From BPGX01 sp035405785 (GTDB taxonomy: Bacteria > Bacteroidota > Bacteroidia > B-17B0 > Aurantibacillaceae): a stretch of DNA of 64,000 nt. A program made the position numbers and the translations under genes. Shown piece by piece: positions 1 through 8,587 of the stretch (the first letter of the stretch is position 1; the number at the start of each line of letters is the position of its first letter). Where the stretch lies: the NCBI GenBank assembly GCA_035405785.1, contig DAONJS010000002.1, positions 62,001-126,000 on the forward strand. Direction: 5' to 3'. The notes under the pieces are model-generated. The model was not told the DNA's origin, did no database searches, and saw only the letters and a program-made list of their open reading frames with translations.

Positions 1-735
1 AATTTAATTGAACATCTTGGTGGTAAAAAATATATTTTGAAAAGTTTAGAAGACACTATGTTGCAAATTATCAACTTTAATTTAATTGCAGAATGGTCAA
101 GTATTTTGTTGAATAATTTTTCTAAAATATTAATGCATTTACTGATTGTTTTTTTTATTACATTTCATTTGCTAAAAGATGATTCATTGATTGTAAATAT
201 CTTAAACGCTTTTGTAGATGATAATATAGAAAAAGATATGGGTGAAATTGTTATGCATATAAAATCAATTTTAGGTAGATATTTCAGAGGAGTGCTTATT
301 GATAGTAGTATTGTAATTTTTGTAAATTCAGTAACACTAAGTTTGCTGGGTGTTAAAAATGGTGTATTAATTGGAATTCTTTCGGGGATATTAAATATTA
401 TTCCTTATGTAGGACCATTGATAACTCTATTAATTGGATTATTTTTAGGTGTAAGTGCTAATATACTTGAAGGTCATTATGAGTATATTGGAAGCACAGT
501 TTTGAAAATTGTTATTACATTACTTACAGTTAATGTATTAGATGGAGTTATTATTCAACCATATATTTTTTCAAATGTATTAAAAGCACATCCATTAGAG
601 ATATTTTTAGTGATAATAAGTGCTGGTATGATTGGAGGTGTAATATGGATGATGTTTATTATTCCTATTTATGTGATAATTAAGGTAGTTGCAAAAGAAT
701 TTTATACTTATTTGCAAAAAAATAAAAATGCCTAA
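1..735 (+). CDS. AI-2E/PerM family membrane permease, 3' part
   Basis: The frame is open from base 1, so this is the C-terminal part of a gene that starts before the window. The visible protein is almost entirely hydrophobic, with about five membrane segments. It carries the Gly/Pro-rich stretch GILSGILNIIPYVGPLIT, which is characteristic of the AI-2E/PerM exporter-like family. Such proteins usually have about 350 residues and eight helices, so roughly 100 residues are missing. The substrate is unknown; autoinducer-2 export applies to only a few members. It overlaps the next gene by 8 bases, which suggests co-transcription. Confidence 0.85.
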   Translation, partial: NLIEHLGGKKYILKSLEDTMLQIINFNLIAEWSSILLNNFSKILMHLLIVFFITFHLLKDDSLIVNILNAFVDDNIEKDMGEIVMHIKSILGRYFRGVLIDSSIVIFVNSVTLSLLGVKNGVLIGILSGILNIIPYVGPLITLLIGLFLGVSANILEGHYEYIGSTVLKIVITLLTVNVLDGVIIQPYIFSNVLKAHPLEIFLVIISAGMIGGVIWMMFIIPIYVIIKVVAKEFYTYLQKNKNA

Positions 736-1465
736 AGACAGATTTGAGTTTAAACAATTTGTTATTCATCAACCATTAAATAATGTAAAGAAAGTAAGCA
801 CAGATAGTGTGCTTTTGGGTTGCTTTGCTGAAGTTTCAAATAAAAAAACCGCATTAGATATTGGTTGTGGAACAGGTTTATTAGCATTTATGTTAGCACA
901 AAAAAATTCAGATTTAAAGATAGTTGCAATTGATATAAATGCAGAAGCAATTGAATGTGCTCGTTACAATTTGAAGCATTCAAAATTTTCTGAACAAATT
1001 GAATTGAACCACCTTGCATTGCAACAATTTGTCAATGAAACTGAATTAAAATTTGACATCATTATTTGTAACCCGCCTTATTTTTCCAAATCTCTCAAAA
1101 GCCAAAATATCTTTAAAAATCAATACAGACATCAAGAGCAGTTGAATTATGAAGAATTAGTATTTTGTGTAAATAAACTTTTAGATAAAAATGGGAGTTT
1201 TTGGGTATTGATTCCATTTTATGAAATGAATAACTTTGAGTTATTACTTTATAAACATCAATTATTTATTCATAACAAAATTGAAATTTATTCAAAAATG
1301 ACAAAAACAATACCATATATTTTTGTGTATGAAATCAAAAAAGATTTTCGTAATGAATATGAATCCAAAAAATTTTATATTTTAGATGAAAACAATGCAT
1401 ATACAAATGAATATATTGATCTTACAAAAGATTTTTATTTATGGGAAATCAATAAAATTATTTGA
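728..1465 (+). CDS. trmN6: tRNA1(Val) (adenine(37)-N6)-methyltransferase
   Basis: SAM-dependent methyltransferase of about 245 residues. Motif I DIGCGTG is at residues 44-50 and the N6-adenine catalytic motif NPPY at 115-118. The start is placed at the ATG at 728, giving MPKDRFEFKQF; this N-terminus, with the later KVSTDSVLLG, is typical of YfiC/TrmN6, which methylates A37 of tRNA-Val. A longer frame from 689 lies inside the upstream gene and is unlikely. The gene overlaps the permease end by 8 bases. Function follows from family resemblance. Confidence 0.85.
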   Translation: MPKDRFEFKQFVIHQPLNNVKKVSTDSVLLGCFAEVSNKKTALDIGCGTGLLAFMLAQKNSDLKIVAIDINAEAIECARYNLKHSKFSEQIELNHLALQQFVNETELKFDIIICNPPYFSKSLKSQNIFKNQYRHQEQLNYEELVFCVNKLLDKNGSFWVLIPFYEMNNFELLLYKHQLFIHNKIEIYSKMTKTIPYIFVYEIKKDFRNEYESKKFYILDENNAYTNEYIDLTKDFYLWEINKII

Positions 1466-1494
1466 ATTTTTTTCACATTAGATAAAAAAAGATG

Positions 1495-1502
1495 TATATT
1501 TG
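1495..1502 (+). promoter_or_regulatory. Bacteroidota -7 element before tRNA-Cys
   Basis: TATATTTG matches TAnnTTTG and ends 27 bases before the tRNA. No TTTG is seen at the usual -33 distance. It probably drives tRNA-Cys and, by read-through, kdsB. Confidence 0.55.
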
Positions 1503-1529
1503 CGGCAAAATTTTCGTACATTAAAAAAT

Positions 1530-1600
1530 GGTTCCGTGGCCGAGTGGCTAGGCAGAGGTCTGCAAAACCTTGTACAGCGGTTCGAATCCGCTCGGAACCT
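1530..1600 (+). tRNA. tRNA-Cys (GCA)
   Basis: A full cloverleaf can be drawn. The acceptor arms are GGTTCCG and CGGAACC, the D arm is GCC/GGC, the anticodon stem is GAGGT/ACCTT with anticodon GCA at 1562-1564, and the T arm is AGCGG-TTCGAAT-CCGCT. The discriminator base is T1600, as expected for cysteine tRNA. CCA is not encoded. kdsB starts 12 bases downstream, so the two may share a transcript. Confidence 0.96.
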
Positions 1601-1612
1601 CATTTTTATTTT

Positions 1613-2371
1613 ATGCGTTTTGTTGGTATTATTCCCGTTAGATATAAATCTACAAGATTTCTCGGAAAGCCCCTCGTAGATATTGCTGGTAAAACAATGT
1701 TGCAAAGAGTTTATGAACAGTGTTTGAAATGTAAAGCATTAGATAAGGTAGTTATTGCCACTGATGATGAGTTGATTCAAAAACACGCAGAAGCATTAGG
1801 AGCAGAAGTAATAATGACTTCAGAAAATCATCCAAGTGGCACAGACCGTTGTTTTGAAGCATATACTTTGTTGAAAGAAAAATTTGATGTTGTTGTCAAT
1901 ATTCAAGGCGATGAGCCATTTATTTCACCCAATCAAATAGAATTGTTAATCAAATCATTTAAGAAAAATGATGAAATTGCAACTTTGATGATTGCATGCA
2001 ATGATTATGAAACCCTGTTTAGTGAAGGAGAAGTAAAAATTGTTTTAGATAAAAATAATTATGCTTTGTATTTTAGTCGTTCTGTAATACCTTATTTGAA
2101 AGGTGTTCCAAAAGAAGAATGGCACATAAAACACAGATATTACAGACATGTAGGAATGTATGCATACCGAAATGATGTTTTAGAAAGCATTGCCGCACTT
2201 TCGCCTACTGAATTGGAAAAAAAAGAATCATTAGAGCAATTAAGATGGCTAGAAAATGGCTTTAAAGTATTGTGTGTGGAAACAAATGAAGATAGTTATT
2301 GTATTGATTATCCAGAAGATATAGAAAGAGTATTAGATTATATTAGAAAAAATAAGCCCGAGTTGCTTTAA
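1613..2371 (+). CDS. kdsB: 3-deoxy-manno-octulosonate cytidylyltransferase
   Basis: CMP-Kdo synthetase of 252 residues, the usual length. It activates Kdo with CTP for the lipopolysaccharide inner core, in the cytoplasm. The N-terminal nucleotide-binding motif reads IIPVRYKSTRFLGKPL. Further family motifs are VVNIQGDEPFI and the late RWLENG and DYPEDIERV. The ATG at 1613 is chosen because the family begins at this motif; the frame extending up to 1544 runs through tRNA-Cys and cannot be coding. Confidence 0.95.
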   Translation: MRFVGIIPVRYKSTRFLGKPLVDIAGKTMLQRVYEQCLKCKALDKVVIATDDELIQKHAEALGAEVIMTSENHPSGTDRCFEAYTLLKEKFDVVVNIQGDEPFISPNQIELLIKSFKKNDEIATLMIACNDYETLFSEGEVKIVLDKNNYALYFSRSVIPYLKGVPKEEWHIKHRYYRHVGMYAYRNDVLESIAALSPTELEKKESLEQLRWLENGFKVLCVETNEDSYCIDYPEDIERVLDYIRKNKPELL

Positions 2372-2410
2372 TACTTTAAAAAATTTTTTTTAAAAAAATA
2401 TCACGAAAAA

Positions 2411-2443
2411 TTTGGAGAATTGAAATCTAATTATGTATATTTG
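2411..2443 (+). promoter_or_regulatory. Full Bacteroidota promoter for tRNA-Asp
   Basis: TTTG at 2411-2414 and TATATTTG at 2436-2443, separated by 21 bases, match the published TTTG-N19-21-TAnnTTTG consensus of the housekeeping sigma factor in this phylum. The tRNA begins 18 bases after it. Confidence 0.8.
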
Positions 2444-2461
2444 CACCCGAAATTAAAAAAC

Positions 2462-2535
2462 GGTCTGGTAGTTCAGCTGGTTAGAATACGTGCCTGTCAC
2501 GCACGGGGTCGCGGGTTCGAGTCCCGTCCAGACCG
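2462..2535 (+). tRNA. tRNA-Asp (GTC)
   Basis: The acceptor stem is GGTCTGG/CCAGACC, the anticodon GTC is at 2496-2498 in the loop CTGTCAC, and the T arm is GCGGG-TTCGAGT-CCCGT. The discriminator is G2535, an identity base for aspartate. CCA is not encoded. The bases from here to the next gene at 2666 show no clear terminator. Confidence 0.96.
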
Positions 2536-2665
2536 CAAAAGTAAAGTTTAGTAGAGAATTTTTAGTGTTGGTTTGTTTAGTTTTAGTTTTCCAGTAAGGT
2601 AAGTAAGAATTTAGAAAAATAGATTAATTTCTGTTTTGTATAATTGCAACCTTTTTTGAAACAAA

Positions 2666-4612
2666 ATGTTATTCAAGAAACTATTTCCAACCGTTGAACA
2701 TTCTGTTAAATATAATCCTGCTATTGATGGGTTGAGGGGTATTGCAGTAATGTTAGTGGTATTATTCCATATTTATCCGGGTTCTTTTTTTTCTTTTGGT
2801 TATGTAGGTGTAGATATTTTCTTTGTCATATCTGGTTTTTTAATCACTCAGATTATAATTCAAAAAATTCGTAAAGGTAATTTTTCATTTAAGGAATTTT
2901 ACAGAAACAGAATTAGAAGGATATTTCCTGCAATGTTAATTGTGTTGATGTTTTTTTACTTGATAGGATATCTATTTATGTTCCCAACCGAATTAAGGGA
3001 TTTTTCAAGTCATATTGTATGGTCAGGATTTTTTGCAGAAAATTGGAAGTTGATTATAGAAGCAAATGACTATTGGAATAAAAATAGTATTTACAAACCT
3101 ATATTGCATTATTGGTCATTATCAATAGAAGAACAATTTTATTTATTCTGGCCATTATTGGTTATATTTTTAAGTAAATTAAAATGGAGAATAGAATATC
3201 TGATAATTCTGATAATACTATTATTATTCATTATTCCACAATTTTTTAATATAAATGCATATTATCATTCATTATCAAGATTTTGGGAATTATTAATGGG
3301 AGGATTGGTTGCAGTTATTGTAACAGATTATTCAGAAAGTAAAGTGATAAAAAGTATTGAACAATATGAATTTGTTTTTTTAATTTTATTTTTAGTGTCA
3401 ATTTTAGTGTCTTTTGGAAATAATACATATAATTATTACAAAACTATGTTACTAATAATATCTACAGGTTTATTGATAATAAGTATAAACAAAGGTGATA
3501 AATTAAAGATATTATCATCATTTGTTTTAGTATCAATAGGAATGATTAGTTATTCACTGTATTTGTGGCATTATCCTATTATTTCTTTTGTAGTGTATTA
3601 TTTAGGTTTAAAAGTTAAAGGTATTTATGTTCTTTTTGCTAGTTTATTTATTTCATTTTTATCTTTTCGCTTCATTGAATTACCATTTAGAAAAAGTAAT
3701 AGTTATCGTCTAAGTATTATTTTGCTTCTAATTTTATTAAGTATTATAAGTGTTAGTTTTTATACTGAGATTAAAAATGGATTGCCTGATAGGAATTCAA
3801 TTCAAAAGTTTAAGAAATATTGGAATAAGGTGCATCCACTTACAGTTGACAGTAATGGTTTATTATTGTTAAAAAAATTCAAATATTCTAGTAAATTAAA
3901 TATAAGTTTTGTTAGATCTTCAAGTTCTGATTCTTCAAAAAAATATGTGATTATTTTAGGTGATAGCCATGCTCATTTATCTTATACTGGGATAAGCTAT
4001 TATTTCAAACGAAAACAAATTGAAACTTTATTACTTGGAAATAATGGATGTGCTCCATATAGTTGTTTTTTGAAATGTAAAAATGATGATGAGTTATTTG
4101 ACAATTATAAGATTCTTAACTTTTTAAATAGTTTTAATAATAATATACATTCAATAATTTTTATTACAAGAGTGAATTATTATTTAAAGCAATTAAAAGA
4201 TATAAATGAAATTAAAAATTGTGTAAATGAAACTTTTAATATTTTATCAGATTTGAGAGTTCCTGTTTTCTTTCTTATACAAATACCACAAGTTGTTTTA
4301 ATTCGTCCGAGTCCATTTCAAAATGATATATATGAGGAAAGCCTACATATCTACAGGTCAAAATACATAAACCAACGCGAATATGTGCCAATAATAAAAG
4401 AAATTGCTAAAAAATATCGAAATATTCATATTATAGACCCTGAAAGCGTTTTTTGCGACTATGAAAAGTGCTATATTATTAAAAATGATACTTTAATGTA
4501 TTATGATGATAATCATATAAGTGTTGAGGGTTCTTATATTTTAGGAAGATATATTGTTAATGAAGTAATGAAAGTTATTGGAACAAATAATGATACTACC
4601 ATAGCAAAATAA
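2666..4612 (+). CDS. Acyltransferase 3 family protein with C-terminal SGNH domain
   Basis: 648 residues in two parts. The first 370 or so form a polytopic acyltransferase-3 (OafA/YrhL-type) domain opening with PAIDGLRGIAVMLVVLFH and holding the later motif LSIEEQFYLFWP. The last 220 or so form a soluble SGNH-hydrolase-like domain with GDSHAH near residue 431 and DDNHIS near residue 614. Fusions of this kind O-acetylate surface polysaccharides: the membrane part moves the acyl group across the membrane and the SGNH part transfers it. The acceptor glycan is unknown. No other polysaccharide genes adjoin it. Confidence 0.9.
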   Translation: MLFKKLFPTVEHSVKYNPAIDGLRGIAVMLVVLFHIYPGSFFSFGYVGVDIFFVISGFLITQIIIQKIRKGNFSFKEFYRNRIRRIFPAMLIVLMFFYLIGYLFMFPTELRDFSSHIVWSGFFAENWKLIIEANDYWNKNSIYKPILHYWSLSIEEQFYLFWPLLVIFLSKLKWRIEYLIILIILLLFIIPQFFNINAYYHSLSRFWELLMGGLVAVIVTDYSESKVIKSIEQYEFVFLILFLVSILVSFGNNTYNYYKTMLLIISTGLLIISINKGDKLKILSSFVLVSIGMISYSLYLWHYPIISFVVYYLGLKVKGIYVLFASLFISFLSFRFIELPFRKSNSYRLSIILLLILLSIISVSFYTEIKNGLPDRNSIQKFKKYWNKVHPLTVDSNGLLLLKKFKYSSKLNISFVRSSSSDSSKKYVIILGDSHAHLSYTGISYYFKRKQIETLLLGNNGCAPYSCFLKCKNDDELFDNYKILNFLNSFNNNIHSIIFITRVNYYLKQLKDINEIKNCVNETFNILSDLRVPVFFLIQIPQVVLIRPSPFQNDIYEESLHIYRSKYINQREYVPIIKEIAKKYRNIHIIDPESVFCDYEKCYIIKNDTLMYYDDNHISVEGSYILGRYIVNEVMKVIGTNNDTTIAK

Positions 4613-4617
4613 TTTAC

Positions 4618-4625
4618 TAAATTTG
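4618..4625 (+). promoter_or_regulatory. -7 element before the S41 protease
   Basis: TAAATTTG lies just after the acyltransferase stop and 12 bases before the first ATG of the protease. The leader would be only a few bases long. No -33 TTTG is seen at the right spacing. Confidence 0.5.
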
Positions 4626-4637
4626 CAGTTTGTATAA

Positions 4638-6347
4638 ATGTTTATGGAAAATAATAATAAAAGAAAAACTAAAAAAATTGTCACTTGGACTATAATTTTT
4701 TGTTTGCCTGCTTTTTACTTTTTTTACAACGATAATGATTTATTTGAAATTACTAAAAACCTGGAAATTTTTAATAGTGTTTACAAAAATATCCACGAAT
4801 CATATATTGAAAAACCAAAATCTGGAGAGTTAATTAAAACTGCTATTGATGCAATGCTCAACTCTCTCGACCCTTATACTAATTATATCAGTGAAGATGA
4901 TATTGAAGAATATAAGTTTCAAACAACAGGTGTATATGCGGGCATTGGAGGTACATTAGAAAAAATTGATGATAAACTTTTTATTACAGAAGTATATGAT
5001 AATTCACCTGCTTTATTAAACGGATTAGTTCCCGGTTCGCAAATTTTATCTGTTAATGGAAAAGATGTATCTAAACTTTCAGTTCAGGAAATTACAAGTT
5101 TAATTAAAGGCGAAGCAGGCACTTCGGTAAATATCAAATTCATCCCTTTTAGAAGTGATAAACCAATTGAAAAAACTATTGTTCGTAAAGAAATAAAACC
5201 CACTGATGCTGTATATTCTACTATGCTTAAAAACAATGTGGGATATATCCGACTACAATCTTTTACTGAAAAATGTGCCACTGATGTAAAGAAAGCTGTT
5301 CAAGATTTATTAAAACAAAACGCACAATCTTTTATTTTAGATTTAAGAGATAATCCAGGTGGGCTTTTAATTGAAGCCATTCAGTTAGTCAATATCTTTG
5401 TACCAAAAGATGTTGAAGTTGTCTATACCAAAGGCAGAACATCAAATTGGTATAAATCATATAAAACTCTTGAAAATACTGTTGATACACAAACACCTTT
5501 GGTTGTTTTAATCAATGAAAATTCTGCATCTGCTTCAGAAATTGTAGCAGGAGCATTACAGGATTTAGACAGAGCCGTTATTGTAGGAAGCCGTTCTTAT
5601 GGGAAAGGTTTAGTGCAAAACACCATTGATTTACCTTACAATACTAAACTAAAAGTAACCATTGCAAAATATTATACGCCCAGTGGCAGATGTATTCAGG
5701 CATTGGATTATTCCCAAAAAGATAAATCTGGCCGAGTGCTCAAAGTACCTGATTCTTTAATTACTGCATTCAAAACAAAAAATGGCCGTGTGGTTTATGA
5801 TGGTGCAGGTATAACGCCAGATGTTAAAACAAAATCTGACAATTTATCTGCTATCTTATTGGATTTAAATCAACAAAACTTATTCTTTCAGTTTGCTTAT
5901 CAATTTGCATTAAATAAAAAAGAAATTCCGCCCGTAAAAGATTTTTCAATATCAAATAATGAATTACAAAACTTTTTTGAGTTCTTAAAAACTAAAAAAT
6001 ACATTTATCATTCTAATCAAGAATCATTGCTTAAAGAATTCAAATTAACTTCTGAAAACGACAGCACTTACGAAGAAATCAAAAAAGAATATGAAGAATT
6101 GTTTAATGGATTATCAAGAATACAGGAAAAACTGTTATTAAAAAATAAAAAGTTTATTCAAGAGTTTTTAGAAATAAACATAATCAATTTCTACTATTAT
6201 TCAAAAGGGAAAGAAGAATATCTTGTGTATAAAGACAATGAAATAGAACAATGTATTCAACTACTTTCTGATAAAAATAAAATCAAAGAGATATTAACAA
6301 CTGTTACACCGCCTACAAAACCTTTTAATTCAGAAAAAAAATTTTAA
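4638..6347 (+). CDS. S41 family C-terminal processing protease
   Basis: 569 residues. One N-terminal membrane segment or uncleaved signal is followed by a CtpA-type N-domain (DAMLNSLDPYTNYIS), a PDZ domain around residues 90-165 (GIGGTLEKID, NGLVPGSQILSVNG), and the protease core. The catalytic serine lies in NENSASASEIVAG near residue 295 and the lysine in SRSYGKGLVQ near residue 323. The protein is expected in the periplasm, cutting or trimming envelope proteins. A second ATG at 4644 (MENNN) is an equally plausible start. The C-terminal 170 residues are charged and unrecognised. Confidence 0.92.
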   Translation: MFMENNNKRKTKKIVTWTIIFCLPAFYFFYNDNDLFEITKNLEIFNSVYKNIHESYIEKPKSGELIKTAIDAMLNSLDPYTNYISEDDIEEYKFQTTGVYAGIGGTLEKIDDKLFITEVYDNSPALLNGLVPGSQILSVNGKDVSKLSVQEITSLIKGEAGTSVNIKFIPFRSDKPIEKTIVRKEIKPTDAVYSTMLKNNVGYIRLQSFTEKCATDVKKAVQDLLKQNAQSFILDLRDNPGGLLIEAIQLVNIFVPKDVEVVYTKGRTSNWYKSYKTLENTVDTQTPLVVLINENSASASEIVAGALQDLDRAVIVGSRSYGKGLVQNTIDLPYNTKLKVTIAKYYTPSGRCIQALDYSQKDKSGRVLKVPDSLITAFKTKNGRVVYDGAGITPDVKTKSDNLSAILLDLNQQNLFFQFAYQFALNKKEIPPVKDFSISNNELQNFFEFLKTKKYIYHSNQESLLKEFKLTSENDSTYEEIKKEYEELFNGLSRIQEKLLLKNKKFIQEFLEINIINFYYYSKGKEEYLVYKDNEIEQCIQLLSDKNKIKEILTTVTPPTKPFNSEKKF

Positions 6348-6356
6348 TTACAAATT

Positions 6357-6761
6357 ATGATAACTTCCATTGTAAAATATACTGGCAATAAAAACACCCA
6401 AGCCATTCATGTAAGAAGTAATTCTGTAATAGAAACTGATGCTCCACCTGATAATAATGGCAAGGGCGAAAAATTTTCTCCAACAGATTTATTAGCCACC
6501 TCACTTGCCAGTTGTATGATTACCATTATGAGTATTCTAGCGGAAAGAGAAAATATCCCATTAGAAGTATCTGCAGAAGTAACAAAAATTATGGCAGACA
6601 ATCCTCGTAGAGTAGGGGAGATTCTAATAAAATTATCTATCAAAGATTTTAATTATACAGATAAACAAAAGAAAATGTTGGAAAATGCGGCATATACTTG
6701 TCCAGTTGCTAAAAGCTTACATCCAGATATTCAACAAAAAATTTCAATTATATGGTATTAA
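6357..6761 (+). CDS. OsmC/Ohr family protein
   Basis: 134 residues, the usual size for OsmC-like thiol peroxidases. The two conserved redox cysteines are visible in SLASCMITIM and YTCPVAKSL. Family members reduce organic hydroperoxides, but many OsmC-like proteins have no tested substrate. The gene starts 9 bases after the protease stop and overlaps the next gene by 10 bases, so it sits in an operon. Confidence 0.88.
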   Translation: MITSIVKYTGNKNTQAIHVRSNSVIETDAPPDNNGKGEKFSPTDLLATSLASCMITIMSILAERENIPLEVSAEVTKIMADNPRRVGEILIKLSIKDFNYTDKQKKMLENAAYTCPVAKSLHPDIQQKISIIWY

Positions 6762-7126
6762 AAAAGTTTTTTATCGGCTTTATTCTAGTTATTCCTTTGA
6801 GTTTTTTTGCTCAAAAAAAAACTAATGTTAATACTAATATTGATACTACAAAATTAGTTACCATAAAAGGCATTGTAGAAAAAGGTGTTGAAGCAGGTTG
6901 TATTATTTTGAAAACAAAAGAAAATAAAGTTTATTTACTACTCAATTTACAAACTACTGTACCTTTTGGAACCTGTATTAAAGCCACAGGATATATACAA
7001 AAAAATACACCTTCAATATGTATGCAAGGCATTCCATTTTTTGTGAAAAGTTATTGTCCCTGTAATAAAAAATCAAGACCAAAGTATATGAGAGAACTCC
7101 CCAAAGAAAAAACAATGAAAGAGTAA
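6752..7126 (+). CDS. Small exported protein of unknown function
   Basis: 124 residues. A signal peptide (MVLKKFFIGF to FFAQ) is followed by a compact beta-rich stretch with five cysteines, the last two as CPC. The segment VTIKGIVEKGVEAGCIIL resembles small beta-barrel domains found in exported proteins, but I do not recognise a named family. The ATG lies inside the end of the OsmC-like gene, so translational coupling is likely. The stop abuts the stop of the convergent gene with no gap. Confidence 0.7.
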   Translation: MVLKKFFIGFILVIPLSFFAQKKTNVNTNIDTTKLVTIKGIVEKGVEAGCIILKTKENKVYLLLNLQTTVPFGTCIKATGYIQKNTPSICMQGIPFFVKSYCPCNKKSRPKYMRELPKEKTMKE

Positions 7127-7717
7127 TCAAAAATACCCTTTTTCAACTAATTGAACAGCTTTTTCAACCATAAAATCTTCACCCGAAGGGTCGTATTGCA
7201 CTTTCATAGAGTTCCCAAAAATAAATGCCAGTGCTTGCCACATTGCGGCTTCAAATCCGCCTCTCATTTCTTTTACTATTTGAAAAGTAGTTTTGCCTGT
7301 TTCTCTGTAAATCAATTTCATTAAAATTTTACCTTGTGTAACAGATAGGTTTTTTAAGTCCTCTTCAAATTTTGCCCTCAATTCTTTTTCACATTGTTTA
7401 ATAAAAATTTTCCTTTCTTTTTCCGATGGAATTTGGGCTAATTTATTGTCCATCTCTTGTAATAAAGCAGATGCTAATATAGCATAAGGATAAACTTTTT
7501 TTACATTGTATTTTGTTCTTGTCCATTCTTCAAATAATTTTTTAGAAGCATAAACTTTTCCCCAATAAGCATACACTTGCACTTCGGGGAGGTCAATCAA
7601 TGGCAATGTGTCATTCCCAGATACAATAGCTTTTACAGGTAATGGAATAGAAGTATCATCTTGACTAAATAAGTATTGGCTAACAATTAAACCTATTATG
7701 ATGATATACTTTTTCAT
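7127..7717 (-). CDS. DUF4294 domain-containing exported protein
   Basis: 196 residues with an N-terminal signal peptide ending near LFSQ. The motif LPEVQVYAYWGKVYASKK and the downstream helical region with KLIYRETGKTTFQIVKEMRGGF are typical of the Bacteroidota-specific DUF4294 family, whose function is unknown. It is convergent with the preceding gene, and the two stops are adjacent. Confidence 0.85.
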   Translation of the reverse strand: MKKYIIIIGLIVSQYLFSQDDTSIPLPVKAIVSGNDTLPLIDLPEVQVYAYWGKVYASKKLFEEWTRTKYNVKKVYPYAILASALLQEMDNKLAQIPSEKERKIFIKQCEKELRAKFEEDLKNLSVTQGKILMKLIYRETGKTTFQIVKEMRGGFEAAMWQALAFIFGNSMKVQYDPSGEDFMVEKAVQLVEKGYF

Positions 7718-7781
7718 ATTTATTCTTACGCATTGATAACTATTATACGAAAAAGTAACCTGATAGTTTCCTTAAAAGATA

Positions 7782-8171
7782 TTAAAGATTTAAAATCTGC
7801 TTAATTTCCTGAATGACCTTATTTTCGTTTTTAGAAGTTTTGTGCGATGATGCGGCAATTTTTTCGCAAGTTTTGAGTATTATATTTTTAATATCTGTAG
7901 TAAATAATTTTTGATGATTAGAAACATATTCTTTGAAATGCTGAATGGCTTCTTTTTCTTTTACATCATTGTCGGTAAGCCAGTCAAATACAGAAATAAT
8001 ATGAAACGCCGCATCTTCTCCAAATTCATCTGTTTCGTCTTCTAATGGAGCCCATTCATTGCGAACAATCTTAATTAGTGTGTCAATTTCTTTTTTATCT
8101 ACTTTTTGATTAGCATGTGCTACTGCATAAAATGCATGGCCAATTGATTCATAAAATTTTTCTGAGTACAT
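7782..8171 (-). CDS. TerB-like helical protein
   Basis: 129 residues, predicted all-helical and cytosolic. The start YESIGHAFYAVAHANQKVDKKEI has the acidic pattern of the tellurite-resistance TerB fold (alanine-rich helix, then an xVDxxE turn). No tellurite genes are nearby and no function can be assigned. It is a lone minus-strand gene with short gaps on each side. Confidence 0.65.
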   Translation of the reverse strand: MYSEKFYESIGHAFYAVAHANQKVDKKEIDTLIKIVRNEWAPLEDETDEFGEDAAFHIISVFDWLTDNDVKEKEAIQHFKEYVSNHQKLFTTDIKNIILKTCEKIAASSHKTSKNENKVIQEIKQILNL

Positions 8172-8215
8172 ATTTTTTGGGGTTTAAATTTACGATTTTT
8201 AATTCATGATTAAAA

Positions 8216-8554
8216 TTACTTTTTAAGAGATAAAACAACGAGATATTTTTTTATTTTTTCTTCATCTGTTGGAGAAATAATAGTTTGTCCAGCTTTTTTA
8301 TTGGCTTTTTTTACCATTATTGGAATTATTTTATTCCATTCTTCTTCTGTTTGTGAAGTGGGAGAAAATAACTTATGACAAGTGTTACAATGTTGTGTAT
8401 ACAAGTTTTTTCCTTCTTTTAATTCATCTAAAGTAAGGTTTTCAAATTTAGTTTTTCCTTTTTCTACATCAATTTCAGTTGGTTCTGCTAATTTTTTTGC
8501 AACACAAGCAACAATAATTGTACCTGATAAAACAATGGCTATTACTTTTTTCAT
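8216..8554 (-). CDS. Small c-type cytochrome lipoprotein
   Basis: 112 residues. The signal sequence ends in a lipobox (IIVAC), so it is probably lipid-anchored. One haem-binding motif CNTCH is followed by KIIPIMVKKANKK, with a methionine as possible distal ligand. This is a monohaem cytochrome c domain; the electron partner is unknown. Confidence 0.88.
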   Translation of the reverse strand: MKKVIAIVLSGTIIVACVAKKLAEPTEIDVEKGKTKFENLTLDELKEGKNLYTQHCNTCHKLFSPTSQTEEEWNKIIPIMVKKANKKAGQTIISPTDEEKIKKYLVVLSLKK

Positions 8555-8587
8555 AATTTTTTAGGGCTTAATTTAATAAATACAGAT

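Noticed and set aside
1478..1705. 75-residue minus-strand open frame over tRNA-Cys
   Set aside because: Crosses a tRNA gene and the start of kdsB; no coding signal.
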